A stretch of 64,000 nt of DNA from Mucilaginibacter terrigena (GCF_004168255.1 NZ_SEWG01000005.1:422306-486305); one strand, 5' to 3'; shown: positions 18,419 through 26,481, counted from the stretch's first letter. The notes: generated by a model not told the origin, from the letters alone. A program made the numbers and translations.

Positions 18419-19780
18419 ATGAAAAACAAAGTGATCATCGCAGGTGCGGTGGCAGTTCTTGGAATGCTTAGCATAGTCAGCTGCAAAAAGAACAACAATG
18501 AAACAGGTAGTAATAACGCGGGCTATTTGTACACTACTGTTAATGGCGCCGACTTGAACAAAGTAGTAAGATTTACCCGACATAGCGATGGTTCGTTGTC
18601 GGATGAAACAGCCTTCGAAACAAATAGTAAAGGCGGCGCAGATATTACAGCCGGAGGTGATGCGCATGGTGACTTTGATGCCCAGGGAGCGGTACAGATC
18701 ATTGGGGATTTTTTATTGAATGTTAATGCGGGAGGTAATCAGGTTTCCATTTTTGCATTAGATAGAAAAACAGGGAACCTGACATTTAAAAACAATGTGA
18801 GTTCGGGCGGGACAAGACCTGTGAGTATTGCCTATACAAAAAAAGCAGGAAGCACAGACCAGTATTGGGTGGTAGTGGGCAACCAATGGAATAATCCCAA
18901 TGTACAAAAAGACGGTGCAAAAATTGAACGTTATCCCAATAACGCTTTCTATCAAACTGATCTGAAACTAGCAGATGCGAGCGATAATGAACGGAACATT
19001 CAACTTTTCACATTTAATGCAACATCCGGGGCTTTGAGTTCCGAAAAGCAACTGGATAAATATGTCAGGGAAAATGGTGGTCCAACTACAGTGAGCTTTA
19101 GTTCCGATGGTACCAAATTAGCGGTAAGCACTTGGGGTATAGCCCACTTTAATACACAAGTAACCTCCCTTGCTGAGCAACATCCAAGCCGTGTTTATGT
19201 GTATAATTTTGCTGGTGGCAATGTAACCGGGAAACGGTACTTTGAAGAAGCAGGTATAGCCGGTACCATTGGCTTTAGCTGGGCAAACGCCAGTAATTCC
19301 AAACTATTTGTCTCTAACTTTAATTTGATACCTGCTAAGCAGGATAATAGTGTAACGGTATTAACAGACAACGGTAGCGCTGTTGCTAAAACAGGCAATT
19401 TTAGTGCTACATCAGCACTTGCTATAAACGAATCCTGCTGGACAGCGTTAAATCCTAATGGCGATAAGCTATATGTGGCAAGTTTTCAAACTAACCTGGT
19501 GTCAACATTCAATGTTGCTTCATCATCCTTAAGTTTTGCTTCGGCAGAGACCAGAAAAGATTTGGCACCTCACGGAGATTCAAAGGAACTTTGGGTTTCT
19601 CCCGACGGTAAGTTTCTTTATAATTTAGGATCGTTTCGATCGTTCTCTATCAACCGCTTTGATATTTCAGGTAGTGCGGTTAGCTATAAAGCCCAAACTA
19701 TTTTGAAAACTACTGCTTCCGGAGCCGGTATAGCAGGTAAATATAATTTCCTTGGATTAACAGGATTTGATATTCAATAA
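18419..19780 (+). CDS. Lactonase-like beta-propeller lipoprotein
   Basis: The N-terminus MKNKVIIAGAVAVLGMLSIVSCKKNN is a lipoprotein signal with the lipobox Cys, so the protein is probably membrane-anchored and outside the cytosol. The rest (to residue 453) repeats propeller-blade patterns: GNLTFKNNVSSGGTRPVSIAY, TTVSFSSDGTKLAVSTW, WTALNPNGDKLYVASF and ELWVSPDGKFLYNL. This resembles the lactonase/YncE family. Catalytic lactonase residues cannot be confirmed by eye, so a binding role is equally possible. Confidence 0.78.
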   Translation: MKNKVIIAGAVAVLGMLSIVSCKKNNNETGSNNAGYLYTTVNGADLNKVVRFTRHSDGSLSDETAFETNSKGGADITAGGDAHGDFDAQGAVQIIGDFLLNVNAGGNQVSIFALDRKTGNLTFKNNVSSGGTRPVSIAYTKKAGSTDQYWVVVGNQWNNPNVQKDGAKIERYPNNAFYQTDLKLADASDNERNIQLFTFNATSGALSSEKQLDKYVRENGGPTTVSFSSDGTKLAVSTWGIAHFNTQVTSLAEQHPSRVYVYNFAGGNVTGKRYFEEAGIAGTIGFSWANASNSKLFVSNFNLIPAKQDNSVTVLTDNGSAVAKTGNFSATSALAINESCWTALNPNGDKLYVASFQTNLVSTFNVASSSLSFASAETRKDLAPHGDSKELWVSPDGKFLYNLGSFRSFSINRFDISGSAVSYKAQTILKTTASGAGIAGKYNFLGLTGFDIQ

Positions 19781-19792
19781 TTTTTAATCAAT

Positions 19793-19820
19793 AAAAGGTC
19801 TGAAATTTCAGGCTTTTTAT
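19793..19820 (+). terminator. Terminator after the propeller gene
   Basis: A short hairpin around TGAAATTTCA, with flanking GGTC/GGC pairing, is followed by TTTTT. It lies just after the stop at 19780 and before the convergent sigma-factor gene. Confidence 0.6.
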
Positions 19821-19871
19821 TGATCTTAGTTATCCACTGTGATTTCTCAATAAGCGAATTTGAGCGTTTTT

Positions 19872-20393
19872 CTATCCAGTTTTTTGGAAATAATTCCGCA
19901 ATTGCAATTTGCTCCGGTGAGTAATTGTCCAAAAATTACTTGATGTAATACCCAGTTTTAGGCAGATCTGGTCCGTTGGTGCTTCCTCTAAATATTTCAT
20001 CTTAAAAACGGTTGACCAAAGGTGAGGCAATTTGCGAAGCTTCAGTGTCAGCATCGTCAAAAACTCTTTTTGAATAAACAGTTCTTCATTCGAGAAGCGA
20101 GCTTGCTGGTTAATTTGCGCGTTAACGATATGGGATTCTTTTGCCTTTTCGAGCGAGCGCTTGCGATAAAAGTCGCATACCTTATGCAATAGAATGCCGG
20201 TTAGCCAGGTGCGCTCGCTACTGTTTCCTTTAAAATTTGGTAACTGTTCTAAGCCCGCGAGGAAAGTATCCTGAACGAGGTCGCGGGCTATATTGTGGTC
20301 ACTTATTTTACTGAGTGCTACCTTTTGAAGATAGCCGCCGTACTTGCCGGCCCATTGTTTCGGATCGGCAGGAATGATGGTGGTCAACTGCAT
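19872..20393 (-). CDS. ECF-type RNA polymerase sigma factor
   Basis: The 173 residues contain only regions 2 and 4. Region 2 shows ARDLVQDTFLAGLEQLPNFKG and ERTWLTGILLHKVCDFYRKR. Region 4 shows LPHLWSTVFKMKYLEEAPTDQICLKLGITSSNFW. No anti-sigma gene is directly adjacent, but a protein with an anti-sigma-like N-terminus and a cupin domain lies in the same island at 24253-24840. The gene may be co-transcribed with the kinase, regulator and egtD-like genes upstream, since all are on the minus strand and the gap to the kinase is 66 bases. Confidence 0.88.
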   Translation of the reverse strand: MQLTTIIPADPKQWAGKYGGYLQKVALSKISDHNIARDLVQDTFLAGLEQLPNFKGNSSERTWLTGILLHKVCDFYRKRSLEKAKESHIVNAQINQQARFSNEELFIQKEFLTMLTLKLRKLPHLWSTVFKMKYLEEAPTDQICLKLGITSSNFWTITHRSKLQLRNYFQKTG

Positions 20394-20459
20394 AAAGATA
20401 CAACCCGTCGGACTAACATAAAGTTATCACAGAAGCATCAAGCTTTCCTAATGAAAGCC

Positions 20460-21903
20460 TCAATTCGAATACAGCTTCATGCGAATGGTGAACTGATTAT
20501 GCCGGTTGGTCGTAATGGCAAATTCGTAGTCGTGCAGTTCCAGTATCCGTTTAACAATGGCCAGCCCCAAGCCTGACCTGGCCGGGCGCTTTAAAATGCC
20601 GCTGCCTTTATCGGTTCGATTGATCCATTCTATAAGATCGGCTGGCACTTTGGGGCCGCTGTTAGAGAATTGAAGGATAAGATCGGTGCTTTTTTTATGC
20701 AACTCCACTTTGATAAAACCATTTTCGGGCGTGTAGCTTACGGCATTACCCATCAGGTTACGGATCACTTTTTCCAGCATGCTCACATCTGCAAAGATCA
20801 TGTAACTACCTTCGCAACCCAAGCACTCTAATTTAATATGTTTTGCCTCGGCCGGTAAAACCCAGGAGGTGACGATCTCTTTCATCACTTCGGCAATAAC
20901 AAAAGGCTCGCGCTGCGCTTTAAACTCTACCGATTCGAGTTTTGATAATTCAAACAATTGCATCACCAGGTTCTCTACTACCTGTATTTTATGCTCCACC
21001 AGTTGTAAATGTTCAATGGCTTGCGGGTTGAGTTTCCCCTGCAATAATAAAGTTTCCGTATAACCTTTGGCTACCGAAAGTGGTGTGCGCAGGTCATGCG
21101 AAATATTGGCAATAAAGTCTTTCCGTTCATCTTCTGATTGCTTTAATTCCTGAATATTGCGATGAAGCCGATCAGCCAAACTATTAAAAGCCAGCATAAT
21201 GCTATGCAATTCGTTCGGCACGCGGGCATCAAAACGGGCTTCATAATCGCCCTCCCGAAAACGCTCGATGGTACAGATAAAACTATTGAAATTCTTTTGC
21301 AGGCGTTTAAAATATAGCCAGGTAAACAACAATGATAATAAAAGCTTCGATAGCCAATGTGGCAATATGGCTCCCGGTAAGCAGATCGGTTACGGTACGA
21401 TATTGATTGCCGGCCAGGATCACATAGATATAACCGATGGTTTTACCTTTAATGACTACCTCGGCAGCGGAGAAAATTTTGGGCGTAGCAGGATCTTTCG
21501 GGTCGGGCCCTTTAATATAATCCGTGCCACCTGTGCGAATATGGGTCTTGATCTTATCCAGTGGTAGCAGTCGTTGTCTGATCAGCGAATCAGGTGATTG
21601 GTATTCAATAACTTTGCCCAAAGTATCTAAAAAATAAACCTCGTCATTAGGGTTGATGACCATCGCGTTATAAAATATCGAATCAGCCTTTTGCTTATTG
21701 ATGCCCTCATTTTCAAATGGCGAAGTAAACTTGGCGATATGGGCTGCTACATCTTTGTTTAGCAGTTGCGTGCTGGCTTCATAAAAATGAGTAGTGGCCA
21801 TATAGGTGATGGCAATAAACAGTACGCTCAATACACTGATGAGCATAAACATGAATGCGCCTATCCGGCTGAAGATACTATTGTTCGGGTGTTTCATCGG
21901 CAA
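20460..21903 (-). pseudogene. Membrane histidine kinase split by a frameshift
   Basis: Two overlapping frames together make one ordinary kinase. The first (21903 to 21307) carries TM1, a periplasmic domain (about residues 35-165) and TM2, then stops at VVYLAIF. The second (open over 21365-20460) continues with KRLQKNFNSF, a HAMP-like segment (GDYEARFDARVPNELHSIM), HisKA with FIANISHDLRTPLSV, and HATPase with LMGNAVSYTPENG and SGLGLAIVKRILELH. The shift lies in the overlap, perhaps at the TATATTTTAAA run near 21310. It starts inside the end of the OmpR-type regulator gene. It could be a sequencing error; if real, the regulator has lost its membrane partner. Confidence 0.78.
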
Positions 21904-22576
21904 AACGGTAACCTACCCCCCAAGAGGTAAGAATATATTGTGGGTCGCTGATATTAGCTTCAATTTTGATCCTTAAGCGGTTGATGTGCGAAGTAACCGT
22001 GTGCTCGTAATCTGAAATGGTATATTTCCAAACCAGGGCCAGCAACTCCAGCCTGCTATAGGTTTTACCGGGATTTTGAGCCAGTTGTAATAACAGGTCA
22101 AATTCCTTTTGGGTAAGCTCCAATCTTTTATTTTTTAACGTCGCTTTTTTCAAATGGCTATCTATTACCAGGTCTTTAAAACGTATTTCGGATGGTACCG
22201 TTTCCAGCACAGGCTCACGACTACGGAGATGCGCCTTAATCCGGGCGGTCAATTCGCGGATACTAAAAGGCTTGGTCATATAATCATCGGCCCCCATTTC
22301 CAACGCTAATACTTTATCAATTTCTTCGGAACGGGAAGACAGCATCATGATTGGCGTTTTTATCTTTTGCTCGCGAATTGCTTTGCAAACTTCTATACCG
22401 TCCTTATCAGGTAACATGATATCCAGCAACACAAAATCAAAAGCATTATCCCTGATATTTTGAATGGCTTCGTTACCTGAACTACAAGCGGTCAGGTGAT
22501 AAGCCGGTTCGCTCAAATGCAGGTTTAGCAACTGAATGATATCGGGATCGTCTTCAACCAGCAGGATCTTTTTCAT
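21878..22576 (-). CDS. OmpR-family response regulator
   Basis: The receiver domain (about residues 1-115) shows LLVEDDPD, the phospho-Asp in FVLLDIMLPDKDG and the Lys in DDYMTKPFS. The winged-helix DNA-binding domain (about 130-228) shows LTQKEFDLLLQLAQNPGKTYSRLELL and HTVTSHINRLRIKIE. The start at 22576 (MKKILLVEDD) is preferred; an ATG at 22585 would add three residues. It overlaps the downstream kinase frame and lies 27 bases after the egtD-like gene, so egtD-like, regulator and kinase probably form one unit. Confidence 0.9.
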   Translation of the reverse strand: MKKILLVEDDPDIIQLLNLHLSEPAYHLTACSSGNEAIQNIRDNAFDFVLLDIMLPDKDGIEVCKAIREQKIKTPIMMLSSRSEEIDKVLALEMGADDYMTKPFSIRELTARIKAHLRSREPVLETVPSEIRFKDLVIDSHLKKATLKNKRLELTQKEFDLLLQLAQNPGKTYSRLELLALVWKYTISDYEHTVTSHINRLRIKIEANISDPQYILTSWGVGYRFADETPEQ

Positions 22577-22603
22577 GGGTATCATAGCAACAGGTTCAGG
22601 TGT

Positions 22604-23569
22604 TTATTGTTTCACGGTCCAGATGGCATCAGTAAACCATTCCTTGCTGTCCAGCAAGTGTTTAACCGGCGTAAAACCTGAACTAACAGCTAACTCATCA
22701 ACTTCAGCAAGATCATATTTCTGAGAAATTTCCATCCAGATATACTCATTCTTTTGAAATGCTATAATTTCATCACCGATTTTTACCCGTTGTTTTTCTA
22801 AGCTGATCAAATAGCTTTTACAGGCACCACTTGCGGGGTCGTAGATGCAGTAATGTTTGAATTGACCCAAATCGAAATCAGCACCTAAATCCCGGTTCAT
22901 CCGGCTCAACAGGTTTAGGTTAAACCGTGCGGTGATACCCTGCTCATCGTCATAGGCTGCGCGGATAAGGTGTGGGTCTTTTTTCAGGTCGAAGCCAATG
23001 ATCACCATATCGCCCGGCGACAGATAACTGCGCAATTTGATGCAAAAATCCTGCGCTTCCGCAACCGGCATATTGCCGATATTGGCACCGAGGCACAATA
23101 CTACCTTCCTGGTACCGTTTCCGGCTGTCTGCGCCAGCATATCAAAATAGTCACCATTCATACCTATCAATCGAAGGCCCGGCAAATCTATCGGAAGCGT
23201 GGTTTCCAGGAATTGTATCGTGCTGGTAGAAATATCAATGGGTTTATAAATAAAGTTGGTATCGGTAGCCAGCAGCAGGCTGAGCAGGTGGCGGGACTTG
23301 GTGCAATCGCCCGCGCCCAATTCGATCAGGTCAAATGGTTCGCCGCCGCGAATGATGTGATCAGCCATTACACCGGTTTGTTGAGTAAATATCTCCAGTT
23401 CACAGTCGGTCACATAATACTCCGGGCAATTCATGATCTGCTGAAACAGTCTGTCGCCTTCGGCATCATAAAAATATTTGACCGGAAGCTGTTTTGGATA
23501 GGTGGTAAGACCAGCGAGTGCGTCGGCATAAAATTGTTTCGGATAGGTAGTTTTGTTGTCGGCCAGCAT
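22604..23569 (-). CDS. egtD: Second EgtD-like histidine methyltransferase
   Basis: This 321-residue protein is a clear paralogue of the product of 683-1669. It shares PKQLPVKYFYDAEGDRLFQQIM, the SAM motif LIELGAGDCTKSRHLL, GMNGDYFDML, FNLNLLSRMNRDLGADFDL and the C-terminal KEWFTDAIWTV. The start at 23569 (MLADNKTTYP) is preferred to 23602 because it aligns with the other copy. No egtB paralogue is next to it. Instead it leads an apparent unit with an OmpR regulator and a kinase. It may boost hercynine supply under stress or methylate another substrate, which is inference. Confidence 0.88.
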   Translation of the reverse strand: MLADNKTTYPKQFYADALAGLTTYPKQLPVKYFYDAEGDRLFQQIMNCPEYYVTDCELEIFTQQTGVMADHIIRGGEPFDLIELGAGDCTKSRHLLSLLLATDTNFIYKPIDISTSTIQFLETTLPIDLPGLRLIGMNGDYFDMLAQTAGNGTRKVVLCLGANIGNMPVAEAQDFCIKLRSYLSPGDMVIIGFDLKKDPHLIRAAYDDEQGITARFNLNLLSRMNRDLGADFDLGQFKHYCIYDPASGACKSYLISLEKQRVKIGDEIIAFQKNEYIWMEISQKYDLAEVDELAVSSGFTPVKHLLDSKEWFTDAIWTVKQ

Positions 23570-23740
23570 AGATATCACAGAATTATAACATTTCCATCTC
23601 ATTTTTAAACGCTCATAATCAGATACTTACAATAAATAATTCTGAATACTTTTTGGGTCAGCGTTGTTCTTTTAAATAGGCGGTGTCAAAGAAAAACCCG
23701 CCATTTGCATGACAGGCCCTCCACAACTCGTCTGAAAAAA

Positions 23741-24070
23741 TTACATTTTCATCGGCATCTTTTTCATCTTGCCGTTCATCATCATCATGTCGCCGTCTTT
23801 CATCTTCATCATTTTTCCGTCCTTCATTTTAACGCTGCCATCCATCATGACCATGGTACCGTTGCTCATGGTCATGTCTTTGTCCATCTCCATGGTCTTA
23901 CCACCCTTCATCATCATCATCTTGCCGTCTTTCATCATAACGCCATCTTTCATTTTCATGTCAGACTTCATCATTTTCTTTTTCATGCCGGTATCGGCCA
24001 TCATTTTTGTTTGTGCCATGGCGCTGCAGCTCAATGCAACAGCGAAACAGGCGATCAGAATTTTTTTCAT
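23741..24070 (-). CDS. Methionine-rich exported protein (DUF6799-like)
   Basis: A signal peptide (MKKILIACFAVALSCSAMAQ) precedes a mature chain built from MKDGKMM-type repeats. I count 34 Met in 109 residues, with Lys, Asp and Gly as the other main residues. This matches the DUF6799 family of Bacteroidota as I remember it. Periplasmic Met-rich proteins can bind copper or silver or absorb oxidants as methionine sulfoxide; which applies here is not known. The opposite strand is open over this gene and reads as a His-rich chain, which is an artefact of the repeats. Confidence 0.82.
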   Translation of the reverse strand: MKKILIACFAVALSCSAMAQTKMMADTGMKKKMMKSDMKMKDGVMMKDGKMMMMKGGKTMEMDKDMTMSNGTMVMMDGSVKMKDGKMMKMKDGDMMMMNGKMKKMPMKM

Positions 24071-24252
24071 GTTTATTTAGTTTTTTATACCATAGCTGAT
24101 ATAAACATCAAGCCAGTAAAAAAACGTAAGGTTTTACCAGATTTTCCGACTCATGGATATGGCACCATCAGGAAAGTTCACATTAAAGGCTTGGATAATC
24201 ATCATCCTGGTCGGCTCCGGTTCAGACTATATTCACCATCACCAGGCAGTGG

Positions 24253-24840
24253 TTAAAACTGGTGTTGCAAGATCGCTACCACATAAGGCGAGTCGATCCT
24301 GATATCGTGGTTAGTATGTAGGGGGATATCGAGATAGTCGCCGGCGTTCAGGGTAAATATTTCTTTTCCAACTGTACAGGTACAGGTGCCCTTTAGTATA
24401 AAAAAGCTTTCAGAAATAACTTCATGCACTTCAGCGGGTACATCCAGCTTTGTGATGACTAAAGTCTGCGCGATCTTTTCATCTTGTTTTAGGACGTGCG
24501 TGAAGAAATCATCAAATGGCTCGGCGGGGATCAGGTGTTCTACCGCTTTTAACCAGTTTTCATAGTTGGAATATTTGCTGGTCAGTGGTAGGTTGTTCAG
24601 GTCGATGCTATCATCCGAAAAATCCAGTGCGGCCATAATGCGGCTTTTCAATTCAGGACGCGGGATGATCGAATGGCTGTCAGCTAATTGCTCAATGGTT
24701 AGCTCAATTTCTTCCAACTCATGTTTGATCTCCGAATGGATTAGGCGCAAACTTTGTATCTCGCTTGCAAAGTCGGCGTTGAACAACTCAAAGCAATATT
24801 GCTCAAGGTTGCCATCATTGATATAAGCTTTAATATCCAT
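24253..24840 (-). CDS. Anti-sigma-like N-terminus fused to cupin domain
   Basis: This is a soluble protein of 195 residues. The first 75 (MDIKAYINDGNLEQYCFELFNADF; RLIHSEIKHELEEIE) resemble the N-terminal sigma-binding helices of RskA or ChrR type anti-sigma factors, without the Zn-binding Cys pair of ChrR. Residues about 105-195 form a cupin barrel (EVISESFFILKGTCTCTVGKE; LNAGDYLDIPLHTNHDIRI). This order is that of ChrR, which holds an ECF sigma factor until singlet oxygen or related stress acts on the cupin. A partner could be the sigma factor at 19872-20393. That pairing is inference. Confidence 0.65.
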   Translation of the reverse strand: MDIKAYINDGNLEQYCFELFNADFASEIQSLRLIHSEIKHELEEIELTIEQLADSHSIIPRPELKSRIMAALDFSDDSIDLNNLPLTSKYSNYENWLKAVEHLIPAEPFDDFFTHVLKQDEKIAQTLVITKLDVPAEVHEVISESFFILKGTCTCTVGKEIFTLNAGDYLDIPLHTNHDIRIDSPYVVAILQHQF

Positions 24841-25030
24841 GGGAAGATAAATATAGTTAATATATTTTAACTAAATATTCACTGTATTGATTAATAGCAA
24901 ATGATGTAAGATAAAGGCGTGTTATTACGCTGTCATTTTGTTCAGAAAGCATTACATATTCGGCTATACTAATTTTTTTAAATACCCTTATTCACCACGG
25001 TCGCGAAGATAGCCTACCGCCGGGATAAAC

Positions 25031-25092
25031 GTCAAGGCTATACAAGCGGGGCGCGGGTTGTCCGCTTTCAGCGGCTGCGCCCCGGCCTTGAC
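25031..25092. other. Nested stem-loop, possible mobilisation site
   Basis: Three perfect stems nest within 62 bases: GTCAAGGC (25031-25038) with GCCTTGAC (25085-25092), GGGGCGC (25048-25054) with GCGCCCC (25077-25083), and CCGCT (25062-25066) with AGCGG (25070-25074). The structure could be an origin of transfer, a replication or recombination hairpin, or an RNA fold. No relaxase gene is nearby. Confidence 0.5.
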
Positions 25093-25324
25093 ATTTTACC
25101 CGGCTCGCGCTGTTGGTTGCTTAAGCGTTGAATAAGGGATGGTGGGCTCAATCGCTCGCAGACCTGTCGCGTCGAGAGCAAAACGGGCAATTTGGCAATT
25201 GTAATTTTTGCGGTTAAAGTAACCGCGTTTTACATTAATTGAGTCACACAAAACCATAACTTTTGGATGATATTTTGTATATTTGTTTTATAAGATTTGT
25301 GACCAATTTTTAGTCAAAAAAATG

Positions 25325-25345
25325 CGGTGAGTAGGTCGGTGAGTA
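25325..25345 (+). promoter_or_regulatory. Direct arm-type repeats, right end of island
   Basis: CGGTGAGTA occurs at 25325-25333 and 25337-25345, 12 bases apart, about 50 bases inside the right core. The same 9-mer lies inside the left end in inverted orientation. The paired placement fits recombinase arm sites. Confidence 0.55.
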
Positions 25346-25391
25346 CCAGATTTGCACACATACACAGTATTAGTAATCAAAGGGGTTTGGG

Positions 25392-26246
25392 TCAAAGTTC
25401 GATTCCCCTACGGGCTACGAAGCCGCTTTGCGAAAGTAAGGCGGCTTTTTTGCTTAATAGATATTTTTCATAACGGTCTGTAAAAGATGCAACGTATTGT
25501 TTAACTCCGGCCTTGTTAAGGTTTTTTAAGATTTTGTTTGGCAAGGTTAGTTGCCCTTTATTGACTATTATGCCGGTAATTTCGCAATTATTAATCCTAT
25601 AATGTATCTTATGATGATTAACGCAAAAACCATTGGTTTTGATAATTTTAATTATTTGATCGGTATGATGCTTAAAGCAGTTAGGCGAAGAAAAAGTGAG
25701 ATCATCTATATATACGGTAAATGTGATGTTTCTTTCTTTGCAAAAATCTTCTAACAGCAAAGCAGTTGGCGAAAAAGCAAGGCATGCCAGTATTGTAGAT
25801 GTGGGGGCGCCCTGTGGAAGGCAACCATCCAAAGTAGCTATTCGGGTGATATTCCGCGCTTCATGCCAGGTATGACCTAAACTGATAAGGGTTTGGTGAA
25901 TACGAGAATTACTAATAGTTCCAAAAAAGTTCTTCAAATCAATCGTGTAGTAAAACCGATTATTAATATGTACTAATGCATTATCGAAATTGCTGTCCCC
26001 GGTTGCTCCACCATGCATACAATAAGGCATGCTAAAAATATCCAAATATGCTTTTACCGCTTTTTGAAGCATCTTTAAAGAATAAATAGGCTTAGTTACA
26101 ATACGTAGCCTGCAGGAATTATTAGAATGATCGATCTGTGGGGCACCATATTTCATCTTTGGCCGTAAATGCTTATGATAAAAATTTTTAGGTGATAGTT
26201 TTAAATCTTTTATTAAAGATGTGCTAATGATAGGTGACCAATGCAT
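25392..26246 (-). CDS. Retron-type reverse transcriptase, C-terminus altered at attachment site
   Basis: This is an RNA-directed DNA polymerase of 284 residues. Motifs in order: the retron NAxxH motif as NALVH (89-93), TIDLKNFF with catalytic Asp103, LPQGAPTS (143-150), VYIDDLTFSS with the catalytic DD (181-182), and ITGIIVN (223-229), the retron VTG motif. Group II intron maturase and diversity-generating features are absent. Residues about 266-284 are encoded by a terminator and the tRNA-Glu fragment, so the native thumb end is probably lost or replaced. In retrons the template RNA gene lies upstream of the RT; the 510 bases before this gene could hold it. No effector gene is recognisable beside it. 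Confidence 0.85.
   Translation of the reverse strand: MHWSPIISTSLIKDLKLSPKNFYHKHLRPKMKYGAPQIDHSNNSCRLRIVTKPIYSLKMLQKAVKAYLDIFSMPYCMHGGATGDSNFDNALVHINNRFYYTIDLKNFFGTISNSRIHQTLISLGHTWHEARNITRIATLDGCLPQGAPTSTILACLAFSPTALLLEDFCKERNITFTVYIDDLTFSSPNCFKHHTDQIIKIIKTNGFCVNHHKIHYRINNCEITGIIVNKGQLTLPNKILKNLNKAGVKQYVASFTDRYEKYLLSKKAALLSQSGFVARRGIEL
25397..25418 (+). repeat. Attachment-site core, right copy (tRNA-Glu fragment)
   Basis: This is an exact 22-base copy of the tRNA-Glu 3' end at 7322-7343, without the rest of the tRNA. A terminator follows directly, as expected if it once followed the intact tRNA gene. The minus-strand reverse transcriptase frame reads through this fragment. Confidence 0.82.
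25420..25452 (+). terminator. Terminator behind the tRNA-Glu fragment
   Basis: AAGCCGC (25420-25426) pairs with GCGGCTT (25441-25447) and is followed by a T run. It reads as an old tRNA terminator. It also encodes the KKAALLSQSGF end of the reverse transcriptase frame on the other strand. Confidence 0.75.
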
Positions 26247-26457
26247 AGTTAAATTTAAATGAACCGGGTCTGGAGCAGATAGATAAAAGATTGAAAAGCC
26301 ATTGAGATAACCTTAAGATTAAAGGAAAAACTCTCCTTTTGCTACCCAACCTGGCAATTAGTAATCTAAAAATCAATCGGTCCGTTTTTTGAAACTTTTT
26401 TTTGTTCTTAAAATAAATTTTTTCTAATTGTTTATGAATGCGCTTTCGCTTTCTCAT
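26224..26457 (-). CDS. Small basic ORF before the reverse transcriptase
   Basis: The 77 codons start with a very basic segment (MRKRKRIHKQLEKIYFKNKKKF) followed by hydrophobic and basic residues. The frame overlaps the RT start by 23 bases. It may be a true small protein coupled to the RT, or a chance frame across the retron RNA gene. I do not recognise a family. Confidence 0.3.
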   Translation of the reverse strand: MRKRKRIHKQLEKIYFKNKKKFQKTDRLIFRLLIARLGSKRRVFPLILRLSQWLFNLLSICSRPGSFKFNYALVTYH

Positions 26458-26481
26458 GGTATTGGTTTTAATTCGGATTCA

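Larger units (their letters stand above)
24841..25396. other. Gene-free right end of island
   Basis: No convincing coding frame exists in these 556 bases. The stretch 24990-25120 is clearly richer in G and C than its surroundings and contains the nested hairpin described separately. The last 100 bases hold the arm-type repeats. Such composition and structure recall the ends of Bacteroidota conjugative or mobilisable elements. Confidence 0.5.
7343..25418. mobile_element. tRNA-Glu-associated genomic island, about 18 kb, no integrase seen
   Basis: The island is bounded by exact 22-bp copies of the tRNA-Glu 3' end. Inside each end lie two CGGTGAGTA sites (7456-7464 and, inverted, 7482-7490 on the left; 25325-25333 and 25337-25345 on the right). 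These look like arm-type binding sites of a tyrosine recombinase. A nested hairpin at 25031-25092 may be a mobilisation feature. The cargo is mainly sensory and stress-response genes. Two genes inside (an MscS-family channel and a histidine kinase) are frameshifted. No integrase, relaxase or excisionase gene is present, so the island is probably immobile or moves with help in trans. The boundaries rest on sequence; the mechanism is inferred. Confidence 0.7.

Noticed and set aside
23705..24256. Plus-strand His-rich frame that looks like a metal-binding protein
   Set aside because: The His runs are the complement of ATG codons in the Met-rich gene on the other strand, which has a proper signal peptide and start.
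25392..26246. Diversity-generating retroelement or group II intron
   Set aside because: The RT has the retron NAxxH and VTG-like motifs, and I saw no intron ends, maturase domain or template/variable repeat pair.
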